Made by a program: the position numbers and the translations under genes
From: Bos javanicus
Lineage: Eukaryota > Chordata > Mammalia > Artiodactyla > Bovidae
Assembly: GCF_032452875.1 (NCBI RefSeq)
Contig: NC_083875.1
Location: 78,886,178 to 78,950,177, forward strand
Direction: 5' to 3'
Length of the DNA: 64,000 nt
Shown: in pieces, positions 11,891 to 23,718 of the stretch
Numbering within the stretch: the stretch's first letter is position 1
Layout: every line of letters starts with the position of its first letter
The notes under the pieces: generated by a model
What the model saw: only the letters and a program-made list of their open reading frames with translations
Databases searched by the model: none
Told to the model about the DNA's origin: nothing

Positions 11891-13190
11891 TTATCTGTGA
11901 AAGGTCTTCTTCATCCTAGCTAATTTTTCTGTTGAGTAGTTTTACCAGTTATTGAAAGATATTGAAGTCTTCAATTTTAATTGTGGATTTGTCTGTTTCT
12001 GTTTTAAGTGATCTCACTTTTTTCTTACATGTTTTTTGGTGCATTCGCATTTAGGATTGGTGTGTATTTTTAGTTGATTGACTCATATCAATTGTCTAGT
12101 ATCTCCTTCTGTCTCTGGTAATTCTCTTTGCTCTAAAGTTTAGTTTAAGTGATATAAATATAACCATTTCTGATTTCTTTTGATTGATGTTTCCATGATC
12201 ATTTTCCATTCATTCTTTTCTTTTCAGCTTGCCTATACTATTATATTTAAGTGACTTTCTTATAGATTTCATATAGTTGTCTTGTATATATATCATTCAT
12301 ATATGAATTTCTGTCTTTTAATTGGCTTATTTAGATCCTTCCATTTAATGTAATTATTGATATCTTAGGGCTTAAGTCTCTCATTTAATTTTTTCTTCTG
12401 TTTGTTCTCTTTTGTTGCTGCCTTTATTTCTCTTTGTTTCTTCTTCCTGATTTCTTCAGGTTAGTTGAACATTTTTTATAATTGCACTTTGATGTATCTA
12501 TAACATTTTTAAGTGTGTCCCTTTGCATACCTTTCTTAATGCTTGCTCTTTGTATTATATTAACATAATTTATCATAGTCTACTTTTTTGGCATTTTACC
12601 AGTTCAAATGAAATGTAGAAATGCTACTCCCTTTCTTTCCCTTTGTAACTTATAATTGTCTTCATTATTTTTTCTATATACATTAATAATAAAACAATGT
12701 TATAATTTTTGCTTCATCCACCAAACATACATTAGAGAACTCAAAAATAGAAGGAAAATGTATTATATTTACTAATGATTTGTTTTCTTTTCTTATTCCT
12801 GAAGAATATTTCACTGGATGTAGGATTCTAAGTTGACAGTGTCTTTGATCACTTGAATAAGGTCAGGCTACTTTCTTCCAGTCTCCATGGTTTCATATGA
12901 GAAATCCGCTGCATTCAAATAGTTTTTCCCTTATACATAAGGTGTCATTTCTCTCAGTATACTCAACATTTTTTCTTTGTCTTTAGTTTTCATAAGTTTG
13001 ACTCGAATCTTCATAGTGTGTATTTCTTTGGGTTTATCCTGTTTGGGGCTAACTTTTTTTTTTAGGGGAACGTTTTTATTATAGTATTTAAAGAAATACA
13101 AAGGAAAGGCAGTGTATAATACTGCTTATCCATGGAAGAGGGATACTTGATTCATTTAAAGGGCATTAAATAAATGTATTAATTATTATC

Positions 13191-13396
13191 ACTTCCCTGG
13201 TGGCTCAGATAGTAAAGAATCTGCCTGCAACGCAGGAAACCCAGCTTCCCTGGGTTGAGAAGATCCCCAGGAGAAGGGCATGGCAACCCGTTCAAGTACT
13301 CTTGCCTGGAGAATTCCAGGCACAGAGGAGCCTGGCAGGCTACAGTCCAAGGGGTCGCAAAGAGTCAGACACAACTGAGTAACTAACACACACATC
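13191..13396 (+). mobile_element. Bov-tA SINE
   Basis: Head 'cttccctggtggctcagata', body to cacaactgagtaactaac. An imperfect flanking repeat, aattattat versus aatcattat, is a likely target-site duplication. Confidence 0.88.
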
Positions 13397-13459
13397 AATC
13401 ATTATTTGGCTATACTTAGAAAGAAAGAAATACTTCATGTCACCCTTTTGGTTTCCCCT

Positions 13460-13615
13460 CAGCAACAGCTTTGATCCCTGAATCAGAAGGACCCCCTGGA
13501 GGAGGGCATGGCACCCACTCCAGTATTCTTGCCTGGAGAATCCCATTAGAGGAGCCTGGTGGGGTAAGGTCCACAGGGTCACACAGAGTGGGGCACTACT
13601 GAAGCAACTTAGCAC
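13460..13615 (+). mobile_element. Bov-tA SINE fragment
   Basis: Begins within the tRNA-like head (tttgatccctgaatcag) and continues into Bov-A with a few small deletions. Confidence 0.78.
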
Positions 13616-13870
13616 TCATGCCCAGTCACAGCTCATCTCAAGGAATATCAGTGTTTTCTCAAGTTTCCCACTCTGTCTTCATTCCTAAACCATTTCCTCT
13701 TCTGACCGAAGCATACAGGAATGAAAAGTTGGAAGAAAGTATATTTTTGAGTGCTAGTGTGCTTGGATGCTTCTTGAATCTTTAGATTTATTTCTTTGCT
13801 AGATTTGGGAAGTTTCTATTATTACTTCTTTTAGAGTTTTCTTATATTTGCTTTACATCTATTGCTAAAG

Positions 13871-14339
13871 GTGTTTAGTGGTACTTAGTGGGAAACATTG
13901 AGAAAAGTATATCTATTCTGTCTTCCTGGAAGCAAAGGTCACATTCAGGACTGAGGGAACTCACCTCGCTAAAGTCTAGCTTTTGAAATCTCTCAGTCAT
14001 GAATAAGCAAGGTACATGGCTCTGAAGAGTGGGTCAAGTCTGCTTCCATTCCCAGGAAAGGCAGTCTGGTTGGTGGAGCATGGCAGCAATAGCTATGTAA
14101 CAGGCAGCAGAGTGCTGGTTTCAGTTGCTCTGCCCTCTGAGAGCAGTGTTCCACCGAGTGCCTGGGAGGATGAGAATAAAGGTCAACTATTTGACACGAA
14201 GACCTAGAAAGACTTGCCTGGGTTTCATAGTGGGTTCCTGAATCGAAAGGGAACTGAGATGCTATTTAAGAAACTGAAGGAGAATAATGGTCTAGGATCT
14301 TGACAGGACTAGACAGGGTGATCAGAACAACAGCACTCA
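13871..14339. other. Intronic sequence without recognised feature
   Basis: Unique-looking sequence between two L1 blocks. No exon recognised. Confidence 0.5.
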
Positions 14340-14915
14340 CACCTGCTACAACACGGTGACCCTTGAAAACATTAAGTTAAAAGATGCCAGACACAAAAGG
14401 GCATATATTGTATGATTCCATGTATCTGAAATATCCAGGATAGACAAATCTATAGAGACAGAAAACAGATTAATAGTTACCAGGGGCTGAGGTACAGCAG
14501 GGAATAGGAAGTGAGTGCTTAACGGGTTCAGGATTTCCACTTGGGGTGATGGAAAAATTCTGAAAACTAGATAGTAGATGGTAACGATTTGTTGTTGTTT
14601 AGTTGCTAAGTCATATCTGACTCTTTGCAACCACATGGACTATAGCCCGCCAGCCTCCTCTGTCCATGGGATTTTCCAGCAGGGATACTGGAGTGGGTTA
14701 CCATTACCTTCTCCAAGGAATCTTTCTGACCAGGGATGGAACCTGCATCTCTAGTATTGGCAGGCAGCTTCTTTACTCCTGAGCCACTTGGGAATCACCA
14801 GATAGTAGTGACAGTTGCACAGAATTATGACGTGTTTACTGCCAGTGAAACGTACACATTACAAATGATGAATTTTGTGTTATGTGTATTTTACCATTTT
14901 TTTTAATGGTGGAAA
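14340..14915 (+). mobile_element. Old L1 3' UTR split by a SINE
   Basis: Left part has 'gatgccagacacaaaagggc' and 'gttaccaggggctgaggtac'. The right part resumes at agtagtgacagttgcac and ends with gaattttgtgttatgtg. The same type of 3' end as at 3605-4378. Confidence 0.75.
14589..14797 (-). mobile_element. Bov-tA SINE in L1
   Basis: Reverse-strand copy with tail gttgttgtt, Bov-A body and head ending gagccacttgggaat. The repeat agatagtag just outside each end (near 14571 and 14800) is a likely target-site duplication. Confidence 0.86.
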
Positions 14916-16494
14916 ATGAAAACAACAAAACCAACAGTGCTTCTAATCCCAGTGCCTAGCAGACATTACTAGTTACTCATGGCACCCTTTCCCCAAAGCC
15001 CCATCCTCCCAACATAATGTTCCAATCAGTAGGAGGAGACATAGATGAAAGAATCTGTTCTATATCTCAGGCAGGAAGCTCCTTCTGGAAACACCAGACA
15101 TCCAATCCAGAGCACCACCATGGATCCGAGATCCTACCAGGAACTCTGGCTGATCATTTCTTGCCTTCCATGGTCAGAATTGGTCCAGGGCTGGGGTGCC
15201 ACAGAGGTTACTGATGCTACCTCAGTTACAACAGCTGAGATGTGTCAAGGGCCAAGTGGCAGAAAGAAAGCAATCTTGCTTTCGTATTGAGATACAAGAG
15301 ATAATAGGCAGGGATACTGAAGTGGGTGCAATCCTCTACGTTGCTCATTCCTGAAGATTTCAAGGCGGGCTGCTTGCAAGTTCAATTTCAGGGGAGAGAT
15401 GGGAGTGATTTATGGTGACATCTATTAAGCTTTTATAGAACATAATACATGTGTTCTTGCTCTTACTGTAAAATTATTTGTTGCTAATTAGTTAGGGCTG
15501 CCAGCTCACTATGTGTGAGACTGTCACACTCCCTTCCCTGTCCTGTTAATTAGCCATCCAGGGTCTCACCCTGTCCCAGTGTCCTGGAGCTTTCCTCCCT
15601 CTGTACATTTCTTATTTCAACAATGAAGCTTAATTGTTGGCTTTGGTTTATTTTGGATAGTGGTTTAACTCTAGGGGCAGGGAAGTCCTTGGAAGTAGTC
15701 TAACAATGAACAATGTCAGGTGAGACAAGACAAATCATTTTTTGCACACCATCAGGCATTATATAAGCGTGTTTAACCCCAAAATAGACATCTGTCTTTC
15801 ATAAGTTCTTTCCATGGAGTACAAAATCCCTGTGGAATAATACAATTAAGCTCTGCAGTACTTGGTTTAAGTCAAGTACTTGGTTGCTGGAGTCTGGGAG
15901 GGAGGTCTTTGTATTGGAATGACTCATGAATACGTGTGCAGCCAGAGGAGTGCCTGGGCTGACAGTTCCTTGGCAGCAGTGACGACTGTCTGGCATGGGG
16001 CACTGTGATCCTCAGCTCTGAGAGAGATGCTTTGAGGTGCTGAAGCTATCCTGACAGTGATGGATCTTGTCCCCAGCCTTGGGGCCATTGGAGGGGCCCT
16101 GGTCTGCCTGCCTGTGGAGTGTGGGTTGTATATCGCTATTGACGTCTTCGTGAGAAAAAGAGGTCAATTCTGTGGGATTTTTCTGAGAGCAGGGAGCCTG
16201 CTTCATCCAGCCAGTGTGAATCTAAAGGTGACAATCTCATGAAGTCATTATCACAGATAATGGCAATAAAAAGAAAAGGTTTTCCTAAGTACAGTTCTGC
16301 ACCCAATGAAGCTTGTTCACTCCTCCGCTCAATGAGCCAACAAAACAGGCTCAGGAGACAGAAAATTCCCCGTTTACATTGATTGCATCGTGCGTGCCTC
16401 TGCCCACCTCCTGGGAGATGGCTGATCTCACACATCCTCATGACAGAGTAACGTGACTTCATTGACTGGCAAGCAGCTGTCAGTGCAGTGTGAG

Positions 16495-16496
<2 letters not shown>
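14916..16496. other. Intronic sequence without recognised feature
   Basis: About 1.6 kb with no recognised repeat family or exon. Overlapping short open frames near 15017-15290 and 15799-16555 have no protein similarity I recognise. Confidence 0.5.

Positions 16497-16545
<49 letters not shown>
16497..16545. repeat. (GT)n microsatellite
   Basis: About 24 uninterrupted GT units. Probably polymorphic. Confidence 0.95.
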
Positions 16546-16546
<1 letters not shown>

Positions 16547-17489
16547 TGCCCACATGCTGAAATGAAGAGGAAATGGAAAACACAGCAGAGCTGTTGAAAT
16601 TTAAAGGGAAAGTATGTCTTTATTAAAATTCACTTGGGAAATGGAAGCTGTTCAAATCAGACCATGTGTATGAACCCACCAGCCAACCAAGAAAGGGGAC
16701 TAATTTCAACCTTTAACCTGTTTTGCTTTGGGACAAGGTTCAGATAATGAGTGCTGGAAAGGCAGACTGAAGCACTGAGCTTGGGTTGGTCCAGACAACC
16801 AAGTTATTAAGATCCGGGCTCTCCATCCACAGTGCCATACTGGTCCACATCTTCCTGTCCTTCTCCTCCTCCTCTGCTTCATATTTGAGGCTTCTTTGCA
16901 TCAGTTTCTTCTGCCCATCTTCACCTCACCCCCTCAGAGCTTATATGGGTCTAATGAAAAGTGACACTTGACAATATGTTTTGACATTAGATACAAGGAT
17001 TCATATGACATATTGACCCATATGACAATATGACCCATCACATGGGTCCATATTTAAGGGCATTGGAAAGGTATGAAGGTGACCCCCGTAGTGTTTGTAT
17101 ATAGTCATTTCACTTCTGAGAAACCTTCTTGGATAGAAGACCAAGGGATGAATTAAATAACCTTTTTGACAAATTCCAGTGATTTTTAATGAAATTTTTT
17201 CTTTGGAAACTCTGGATCACTTAATTTGGCAGCATGGTTAAGGGAAAATATGATTAAGACAACTATTTATGTTTCTGAAAGTCATGTGGAGTATGGCAGT
17301 TGAATGAGTTGAGTGAGTAATTCTCTCACTCTGATTATCCAGTGATGACTTGACTCTTAGGATTTGTAGCTTTCCTTTTATTTTCATTGCCACTGCTGTG
17401 GCACAGGGACTTCATGAATTTGTTATTGTTAATGCAGTGATCTCCTAGCTACTCTCTGTGCCTCTGGGTGCATCTTCTTACCGGACAAT
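16546..17489. other. Intronic sequence without recognised feature
   Basis: No gene recognised. Short tandem variants of 'catatgacatattgaccc' occur near 17005-17035. Confidence 0.5.
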
Positions 17490-17700
17490 ATGTTGTTGTG
17501 GTTGTTCAGTTGCTAGGTCATGTCTGACTCTTTGTAACCTCGTGGATGGCAGCATGCCAGACTTCCTGTCCTTCACCATCTCCCAGAGTTTGCTCAGATT
17601 CATGTCCACTGAGTCGGTGTGTTATCTAACCTTCTCATCCTCTGCTGCCCTCTTCTCCTTTTGCCTTCAGTCTTTGCCAGCATCAGGGTCTTTTTCAACA
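17490..17700 (-). mobile_element. BovB-related 3' fragment
   Basis: Reverse-strand copy with tail gttgttgtgg, 'tgtctgactctttgtaacct' and gccagcatcagggtcttt. Diverged. Confidence 0.8.
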
Positions 17701-18182
17701 TACTGCATATATAATGCCACTCCCTTGTTCAGGAACCTAGATTCTGCTTATGGAATCAAAGCTAGACCTCCTCATCTAACCTTTGGGCTCTGTATGATCT
17801 GGTTCCATTTAACCTATCAAAGCTTCTGTTGAAACTTCTCTCCCACTACCTCTTACTACACCCCTGATTAAACAGCAATTTTAGTCTCACCATCCTGACT
17901 TCATGCTTTTGCTTCTTCTCCTTTATTTCCAACTATTATAAGAAATCCATTTTTCACATGAAAACCCAGAGCTTTTCTTAATATGTGAAGCTTTTCCTGT
18001 AATTACCATTCACATTAACTTCTCCTTTCTTGAGTTCATGTCTTTCGAGTCGACAAATGTTTGGCACTATTTTTGCACTAGTGTTTTGCATTGATCTTAA
18101 CATTTTATCTACAGGTTTTATCTCCAGAATGATTTTTTTACTTTTGTGATTCATGGTCTCCGTAATGCCACTGTGCCGCTCT
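17701..18182. other. Intronic sequence without recognised feature
   Basis: No gene or named repeat recognised. Confidence 0.5.
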
Positions 18183-18420
18183 GGTGTAAAGAACACTGAA
18201 CTTGGAATTGAAAGGTCAAGCTTGGGTTCTGGTTCTATAACTGTCCAGCTGTGTAACCTTAGATGAGCCCCTCAACCTCTTTGAGCCTCTGCTTCCTTAG
18301 CTGTGAAATGAAACTCAGGAAACTGTTCATAGCCCATTCCACAGAGCCTTTTCCATGCTCCTTTAAAATAACATGTCAGAGTACTTCGTAAGCCTTAAAG
18401 TACTCCAGAGCAGAAGGCCC
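18183..18420 (+). mobile_element. MIR SINE
   Basis: Core 'ccagctgtgtaaccttagat' followed by ctcaacctctttgagcctc and a CpG-poor 3' part. Ancient tRNA-derived SINE. Confidence 0.82.
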
Positions 18421-18741
18421 CATTAGTATTATAGTTTGTCTATAATAGTTAATGTTGAATTGAACCCCAAAAATATATCTGTAAGGCACTATTTATCTTG
18501 AGCACCAGATTGCTCAGTAGCAGTGGTCACACCATGTAACCATTTATGGTTACCATATATACTACATTTAAACACCATTTATACTACATTTTACTTTTCC
18601 GAGTGCCTTTTATTTAGAATACCATTTTGTTCTTGCTAGGATGCAAGGGTCAGGGATTTCTATTCTCATTTTACAGTAAGAGGAGAGAAATGGAAGTTGG
18701 ACAGATATATTAAGTGAATTTCTGTAACTCATGTAGTTAGT

Positions 18742-18964
18742 CAGGTTCCCAAGTGGTTCAGCAGTAAAGAATTCACCTGCCAATGTAGCAGAAGCTGCAG
18801 GAGATGTGGGTTTGATCCCTGGGTCAGGAAGATCCCCTGAAGTAGGAAATACCAACCCACTCTAGTATTCTTGCCTGGGAAATCCCATGGACAGAGGAGC
18901 CTGGCGGGCTACAGTCCATGGGGTTGCCAAGAGTCGGACACGACTGAGCATGCACGCACACACG
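18742..18964 (+). mobile_element. Bov-tA SINE with 12-bp TSD
   Basis: Head, 'tttgatccctgggtcaggaa', Bov-A body, tail cacgcacacacg. Target-site duplication catgtagttagt at 18730-18741 and 18965-18976. The head holds a small insertion near 18790. Confidence 0.93.
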
Positions 18965-18976
18965 CATGTAGTTAGT

Positions 18977-19544
18977 TACAGCAACAATTGGCCTGAGGCT
19001 TCCTTTCTGCCTCTTAAACCTTGCCTGCAAACTGTGGTTATTTCCACTCACTGCTTCCCCCACCACGACCCTGGCCCCTGCCATGGGGCGCTTTCCTCCT
19101 TATTTCTCACTTTTCTTCCTCAATGGACATTTTCCTCCGGGGTCTTCACTGGTTCTCTCATGGCTCTGGTGGTTTCATCTGGACTTGTATGGATCTCACT
19201 CCTGTTCAGTTCATTGCAATTATGTGCATATTCATCTTAAAATCTAAGAATATTTTATTGTTCCTTCCAAATCCTGTTGGTTCACTCAAGTATTTTATGG
19301 TAGAAGAACCTGGATCACATAAGTGACCTGAGTCCTATGTTAGGTCCTAACTGTCAGTTCAACCCCATGCAGATTTCATTCCTCCTGAGGCATCAAGTTC
19401 TCTCTGGAGGCTTGTCCACTCAGCCCTAGGTGAGGCTTCAACCCAGGGCTGACATCATTTAACCACACCCATAGGAACAAATTGTCATCAGCTGATTACT
19501 GCCTCAACTTCAGTATACCATAAAATTAATAATGGCTTATCTTT
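18977..19544. other. Intronic sequence without recognised feature
   Basis: No exon or repeat family recognised. Confidence 0.5.
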
Positions 19545-20600
19545 TATTTTCTGTTATCTTATTTTTTATTGAAATATAGTGGATTTATAATGTGTTAGTT
19601 TCAAATATGTATTTATATATAATATATATAGATGTATATACATATGTATACATCTTTTTAAAATTCTATTCCATTACAGGTATTATTATAAGATATTGAG
19701 TATAATAATTCCTTGTTTATCTATTTCATATATAGTGGAATGTATCTATTAATCCCAGACTCCCAATTTATCCCCCACCCCTTTCTCCTTTGGTAACCTT
19801 AGATTTGTTTTCTCTATGAGTCTATTTCTGTTTTATAAATAAAGTCATTTGTATCTTTTTTTTTAGATTCTGTATATAAGTGATATCGAATGATATTTGT
19901 TTTTCTCCAACTGATTTCACTTAGTATGATAATCTCTAGGTTCATCTGTACTGCTGCAAATAACATTACTTCATTCTTTTTATGACTGAGTAGTATTCCA
20001 TTATAGGTATATACCACATCTTTTCTATCCATTTGTCTTCTATGTCTTTGATATTTTAACAGTGCTGCTGTGAACTTCAGGGCTCGTGCATCTTTTTGAA
20101 TTAGTTTTCCTTTTTTTCCAGATATATGTCCAAGAGAGGGATTGATGGATCATATCATAGCTCTATTTTTAGTTTCTTAAAGAAATTTCATTCTGTTCTC
20201 TGTAGTGGCTGTACCAATTTACATTCCCACCAGCAATGTGGAGAGTTCCCTTTTCTCCACACCTTCTCCAGCATTTATTATTTGTAGACTTTTTGATAAC
20301 AATCATTTTAATAAGTGTGAGGTGATACTTCATTGTAGTTTTGATTTTCTTCTCTCTAATAATTAGTGATGTTAAGCATCTTTTCATATGCCTGTTAGTC
20401 ATCTGTATATCTTCTTTGGAGAAATGTCTATTTAGTTGTTCTGCCCATTTGTTGGTTTTGCTGTTTGCTTTTCTGACACTGAACTGACTGAGCTGTTTGT
20501 ATATTTGTGAAATTAATCCCTTGTTGATCCCATCATTTTCTTGAATGAATTTGATGTAATCTACTCTGAATATTTGATGTCATTTTAATACTTTAGACCA
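19545..20600 (-). mobile_element. L1 LINE 3' part, minus strand
   Basis: Minus-strand frames at 19814-20032 and 20169-20402 keep degenerate C-terminal ORF2 features (TNRHMKRCLTSLIIRE; CGEKGTL). Left part is the 3' UTR. Stops and frame breaks show it is old. Confidence 0.82.
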
Positions 20601-21607
20601 TGCTAATTGCAGCTGTAAGTGGTTATTAACATTTAACAATGGAATTTTTAATCACCCAATGTAAGTAGTTTCCTTTGTAATAGTTGCATTGAAACTTTCT
20701 CAGGAGAAGGCAGTGTCTAGAAAGGACTTCATTGTAAACTTGGGGAACCAGAGCAAGAGCCAGATTAGCCTCACCCAATATAAGATCCTCAACAGGACCC
20801 CATGCCCAATGGGTAGGGATGGTCCTTGCTTCTCTAAAGCAGTGTAATTAGGTAACATGACTTAGCTGTGCACTTTTTATAACAACTCTCCAAAAACTGC
20901 ATTTGTAGCATTGACTGCAAAGTTTGGAAGTATTCCAGCTGACAGAAGCACACAAAGCATGTTCTTGTCCTAAGACAGAGAGGAAGGGAACCCAAGCAGC
21001 ATGACTATCATGTTATAAATCTGCCTTCAGTTCATAAACCGCCTTTAACACAGTGCTTCCTGATGTGAGTTCACACCCCAGGTTTTGCAGCTCATCGGAG
21101 ATGGAGAGTATAAATAGGCAGAGGACACAAGAGATAAATCTGGTAGCTGCAGAGGAAGAGTGATTTGACTTCTGGGGACAGGCTATACTCATATTCTGCT
21201 GACTTCATGCAGTCCTTATCTTCCCTGCCGTCCCCTGTTCTTAAACTTTTGAACTATGTGCTGTGTTTGGTTGATAAATGTCTGTAATGAGAAAGACCAG
21301 GGTATAATGAAAATGGCACTGGATTTGAGGGCAAGCAAATGGTTTTGGGTCCTGGCTAAGCTCTGGGAAATTAGCACTTTTACTGTGCCTTGCTGTCTTC
21401 ATTTGTGAAATAAATAGGTTGTTTAAGGGCCTCAAGGCACCCTGGGTTGAGCTCTTGAGAACATTCCATCTGAGTGGAGACTCCAAGGAGAACTTCCCTA
21501 GTAAGGTACTGAAGACATTCTGCACAGATTGCTGACTGGAGTGTATCTGTTTGCCCCTTATCCATAGCAGTGAAGTGAAGGAGAGGCTGGGGCTGTAACA
21601 GCTGAGA
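20601..21607. other. Intronic sequence without recognised feature
   Basis: About 1 kb with no recognised repeat family or exon. Confidence 0.5.
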
Positions 21608-21656
21608 TTTTTTTTTTTTTTTTACTTTACAATATTGTATTGGTTTTGCCATACGT
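21608..21656 (-). mobile_element. L1 3' tail, very short
   Basis: A poly-T run followed by 'actttacaatattgtattgg', the reverse strand of the ruminant L1 3' terminus. About 50 bp, extreme 5' truncation. Confidence 0.7.
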
Positions 21657-22147
21657 CAGATTTCTGAAAATAGATGGAGCGTGGTTGCTATGCTGATACA
21701 TGAAACATAGAGGAGGGATCTTCAGCTCAGGATATGCCATGGGGACCTGAAGTGGAGGCAAGAGTGCCCTGTTCGGTGGAAGCTGGAGTGGCTCCAGGCT
21801 TGGGACCAGCATGTACAGCAGGTTCAACAGGAGGAAAGAGTGAGAAAGGGCTTAAAACACGGAGGCATGAGAAGTGGATCCACTTCATCTGCATCTGGGC
21901 AGAGAAGTGGATATTTATTTATCTTCATACAAAAAAGAATCTAAAACATTTCTGTGCAGAAATTGCCAGATTGTCATAGAGGATAAAGCCTGGTAGTAGC
22001 ATGGGTATTAGAACTCCAGAATACTGTTCTCTTTACTCTGACATGTTTATTCTCTAGCCAAATGGTCCATTGTCTCCCTGTTCATCCTAAAGCAAGGCAT
22101 TCCTATCTATGTTCTACCAATGATCCAATTCTTAACTAAACTTTCTT
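21657..22147. other. Intronic sequence without recognised feature
   Basis: No gene or repeat recognised. Confidence 0.5.
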
Positions 22148-22159
22148 TCTGAAATTGGC

Positions 22160-22424
22160 TGCTAAGTCGCTTCAGTCGTGTCCGACTCTGTGCGACCCTG
22201 TAGACGGCAGCCCACCAGGCTCCCCCATCCCTGGGATTCTCCAGGCAAGAACACTGGAGTGGGTTGCCATTTCCTTCTCCAATGCAGGAAAGTGAAAAGT
22301 GAAAGTAAAGTCGCTCAGTCATGCCCGACTCTTAGCGACCCCATGGACTGCAGCCTACAAGGCTCCTCTGTCCATGGGATTTTCCAGGCAAGAGTACTAG
22401 AGTGGGTTGCCATTGCCTTCTCTC
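22160..22424 (-). mobile_element. Bov-A2 SINE with 12-bp TSD
   Basis: Two Bov-A units on the reverse strand joined by 'aaagtgaaaagtgaaagt'. Exact target-site duplication tctgaaattggc at 22148-22159 and 22425-22436. Confidence 0.94.
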
Positions 22425-22436
22425 TCTGAAATTGGC

Positions 22437-23216
22437 AATACTGACTAAATAACCCAGGAAATCCTTATTAGCTACCCAGACTTTCTTTTTTCAATATAAA
22501 TAAGATTCCAGATCCACTGTACATGTGAGGACAATAGCAACTGAAAGAGAAGATCTGAGAGAAAAACTGACCTTGGAGGGTACAGAAATTTTTTGAGTGG
22601 AAGAAAGTTTTAAAGAAAAAATGTTCTCTGATTTGAGATTTGATACACATAAATCAAAATTGGATAGCTAGGAAAAAAGAATTATAAGATAAGGAACTCA
22701 TACAAATTAAATCTATGATGGCAGAAACAGAAGTTTCAATCATAGGTATGAAAGATACAAAAGAAATTCTTCCAGAATAAAGAGCAAAAAGGTAGAGGCA
22801 GACAGAGCTAGAGAAGAAGAGAAAAAGAACTAATTCATGAGAGAGAATTTGCACAATTCAATTGTATCAGGAGAAGTGGAATATGATTATTAAGATTTCC
22901 AGATAATGAGAACTGAGGAAAATGGTAGGAGAAAATTATCAAAGGAAAAACCAAAAATGACTTTCCAGTGTTGAAGAAGTACCGTAGACTTCAATCTGAG
23001 AGGTCTGCTAAGTACCAGCAGGAGAAATGAAAAATCTGTCCGTTTGAATTTTATGCTAGAACAATCTTCATTCTTAGAAGAGAGAAGTCTTTTGATCTTG
23101 CTGCTGTAGACATCCGTCTTCAAGTGGCTCAGAAGTTCTCTACATGGCATTAGTCATGAAAAAACAAATATAGACCCAGCACTCACTTAGCCTTGTAATA
23201 TACAATATTAAGCTGG
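22437..23216. other. Intronic sequence, purine-rich
   Basis: AG-rich on the + strand, with no recognised family. Open minus-strand frames here reflect composition. Confidence 0.45.
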
Positions 23217-23228
23217 TCATATTAACAT

Positions 23229-23706
23229 GAAGTGAAATGTTAGTCTCTCAGTCATCTCTGACTCTTTGTGACCCCGTGGACTGTATCCCGCCAGGCTCCT
23301 CTGTCTATAGGATTTCCTAGGCAAGAATATTGGAGAAGGCAATGGCAATCCACTCTAGTACTCTTGCCTGGAAAATCCCATGGACGGAGGAGACTGGTAG
23401 GCTGCAGTCCATGGGGTTGCTAGGAGTCGGACACGATTGAGCGACTTCACTTTCACTTTTCACTTTCATGCATTGGAGAAGGAAATGGCAACCCACTCCA
23501 GTGTTCTTGCCTGGAAAATCCCAGGGATGGGTGAGCCTGGTGGGCTGCCGTCTGGGGTCGCACAGAGTTGGACACGACTGAAGCGACTTAGCAGCAGCAG
23601 CAGCAGGCAAGAATATTGGAGTGGGTTGCCATTCCCTTCTCCAGGGGATCTTTCATACCCAGGGATTGAACCTGAGTCTCCAGCATTGCAGGTGGATTCT
23701 TCACCA
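23229..23706 (-). mobile_element. Bov-tA SINE split by a Bov-A2, 12-bp TSD
   Basis: Left part 23229-23335 is the Bov-A body and 23607-23706 is the rest with the head. Outer target-site duplication tcatattaacat at 23217-23228 and 23707-23718. Confidence 0.93.
23336..23606 (+). mobile_element. Bov-A2 SINE nested in a Bov-tA, 15-bp TSD
   Basis: Two Bov-A units and a CAG-rich tail, inserted opposite to its host SINE. The host sequence gcaagaatattggag is duplicated at 23321-23335 and 23607-23621. Confidence 0.95.
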
Positions 23707-23718
23707 TCATATTAACAT

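Larger units (their letters stand above)
10616..11901 (-). mobile_element. BovB LINE insertion with 5' inversion and 12-bp TSD
   Basis: Two joined parts. 10616-11619 is reverse-strand BovB from its 3' end up to the reverse-transcriptase core; 11620-11890 is forward-strand BovB from further upstream in the element. The exact duplication aggtcttcttca at 10604-10615 and 11902-11913 encloses both, so this is one event of twin-priming type. Compared with the copy at 32333-33922, about 420 bp between the parts is missing. Inserted into the old L1. Confidence 0.9.
6370..13870 (-). mobile_element. Old L1 LINE, minus strand, heavily interrupted
   Basis: An old L1 with its 3' UTR at low coordinates and its 5' side near 13.8 kb. 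The minus-strand frame at 9159-9518 keeps reverse-transcriptase motif A (DEAKAFDSIQ), and the flanking sequence to 13.0 kb reads as degenerate ORF2. The segment at 13738-13870 looks like the same element beyond a SINE-bearing insertion. It hosts later insertions at 6828, 7083, 7582, 8225, 8663, 10616, 13191 and 13460. It may be two overlapping L1 copies rather than one. Non-functional. Confidence 0.7.

Noticed and set aside
11502..11900. 132-codon + strand frame as one BovB protein
   Set aside because: It fuses antisense BovB sequence to the inverted sense segment across the inversion junction at about 11619, so only its right part is true BovB coding sequence.
16136..16555. 139-codon minus-strand frame with a His-Thr repeat
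   Set aside because: The repeat is the translated (GT)n microsatellite; the remainder has no recognisable domain.
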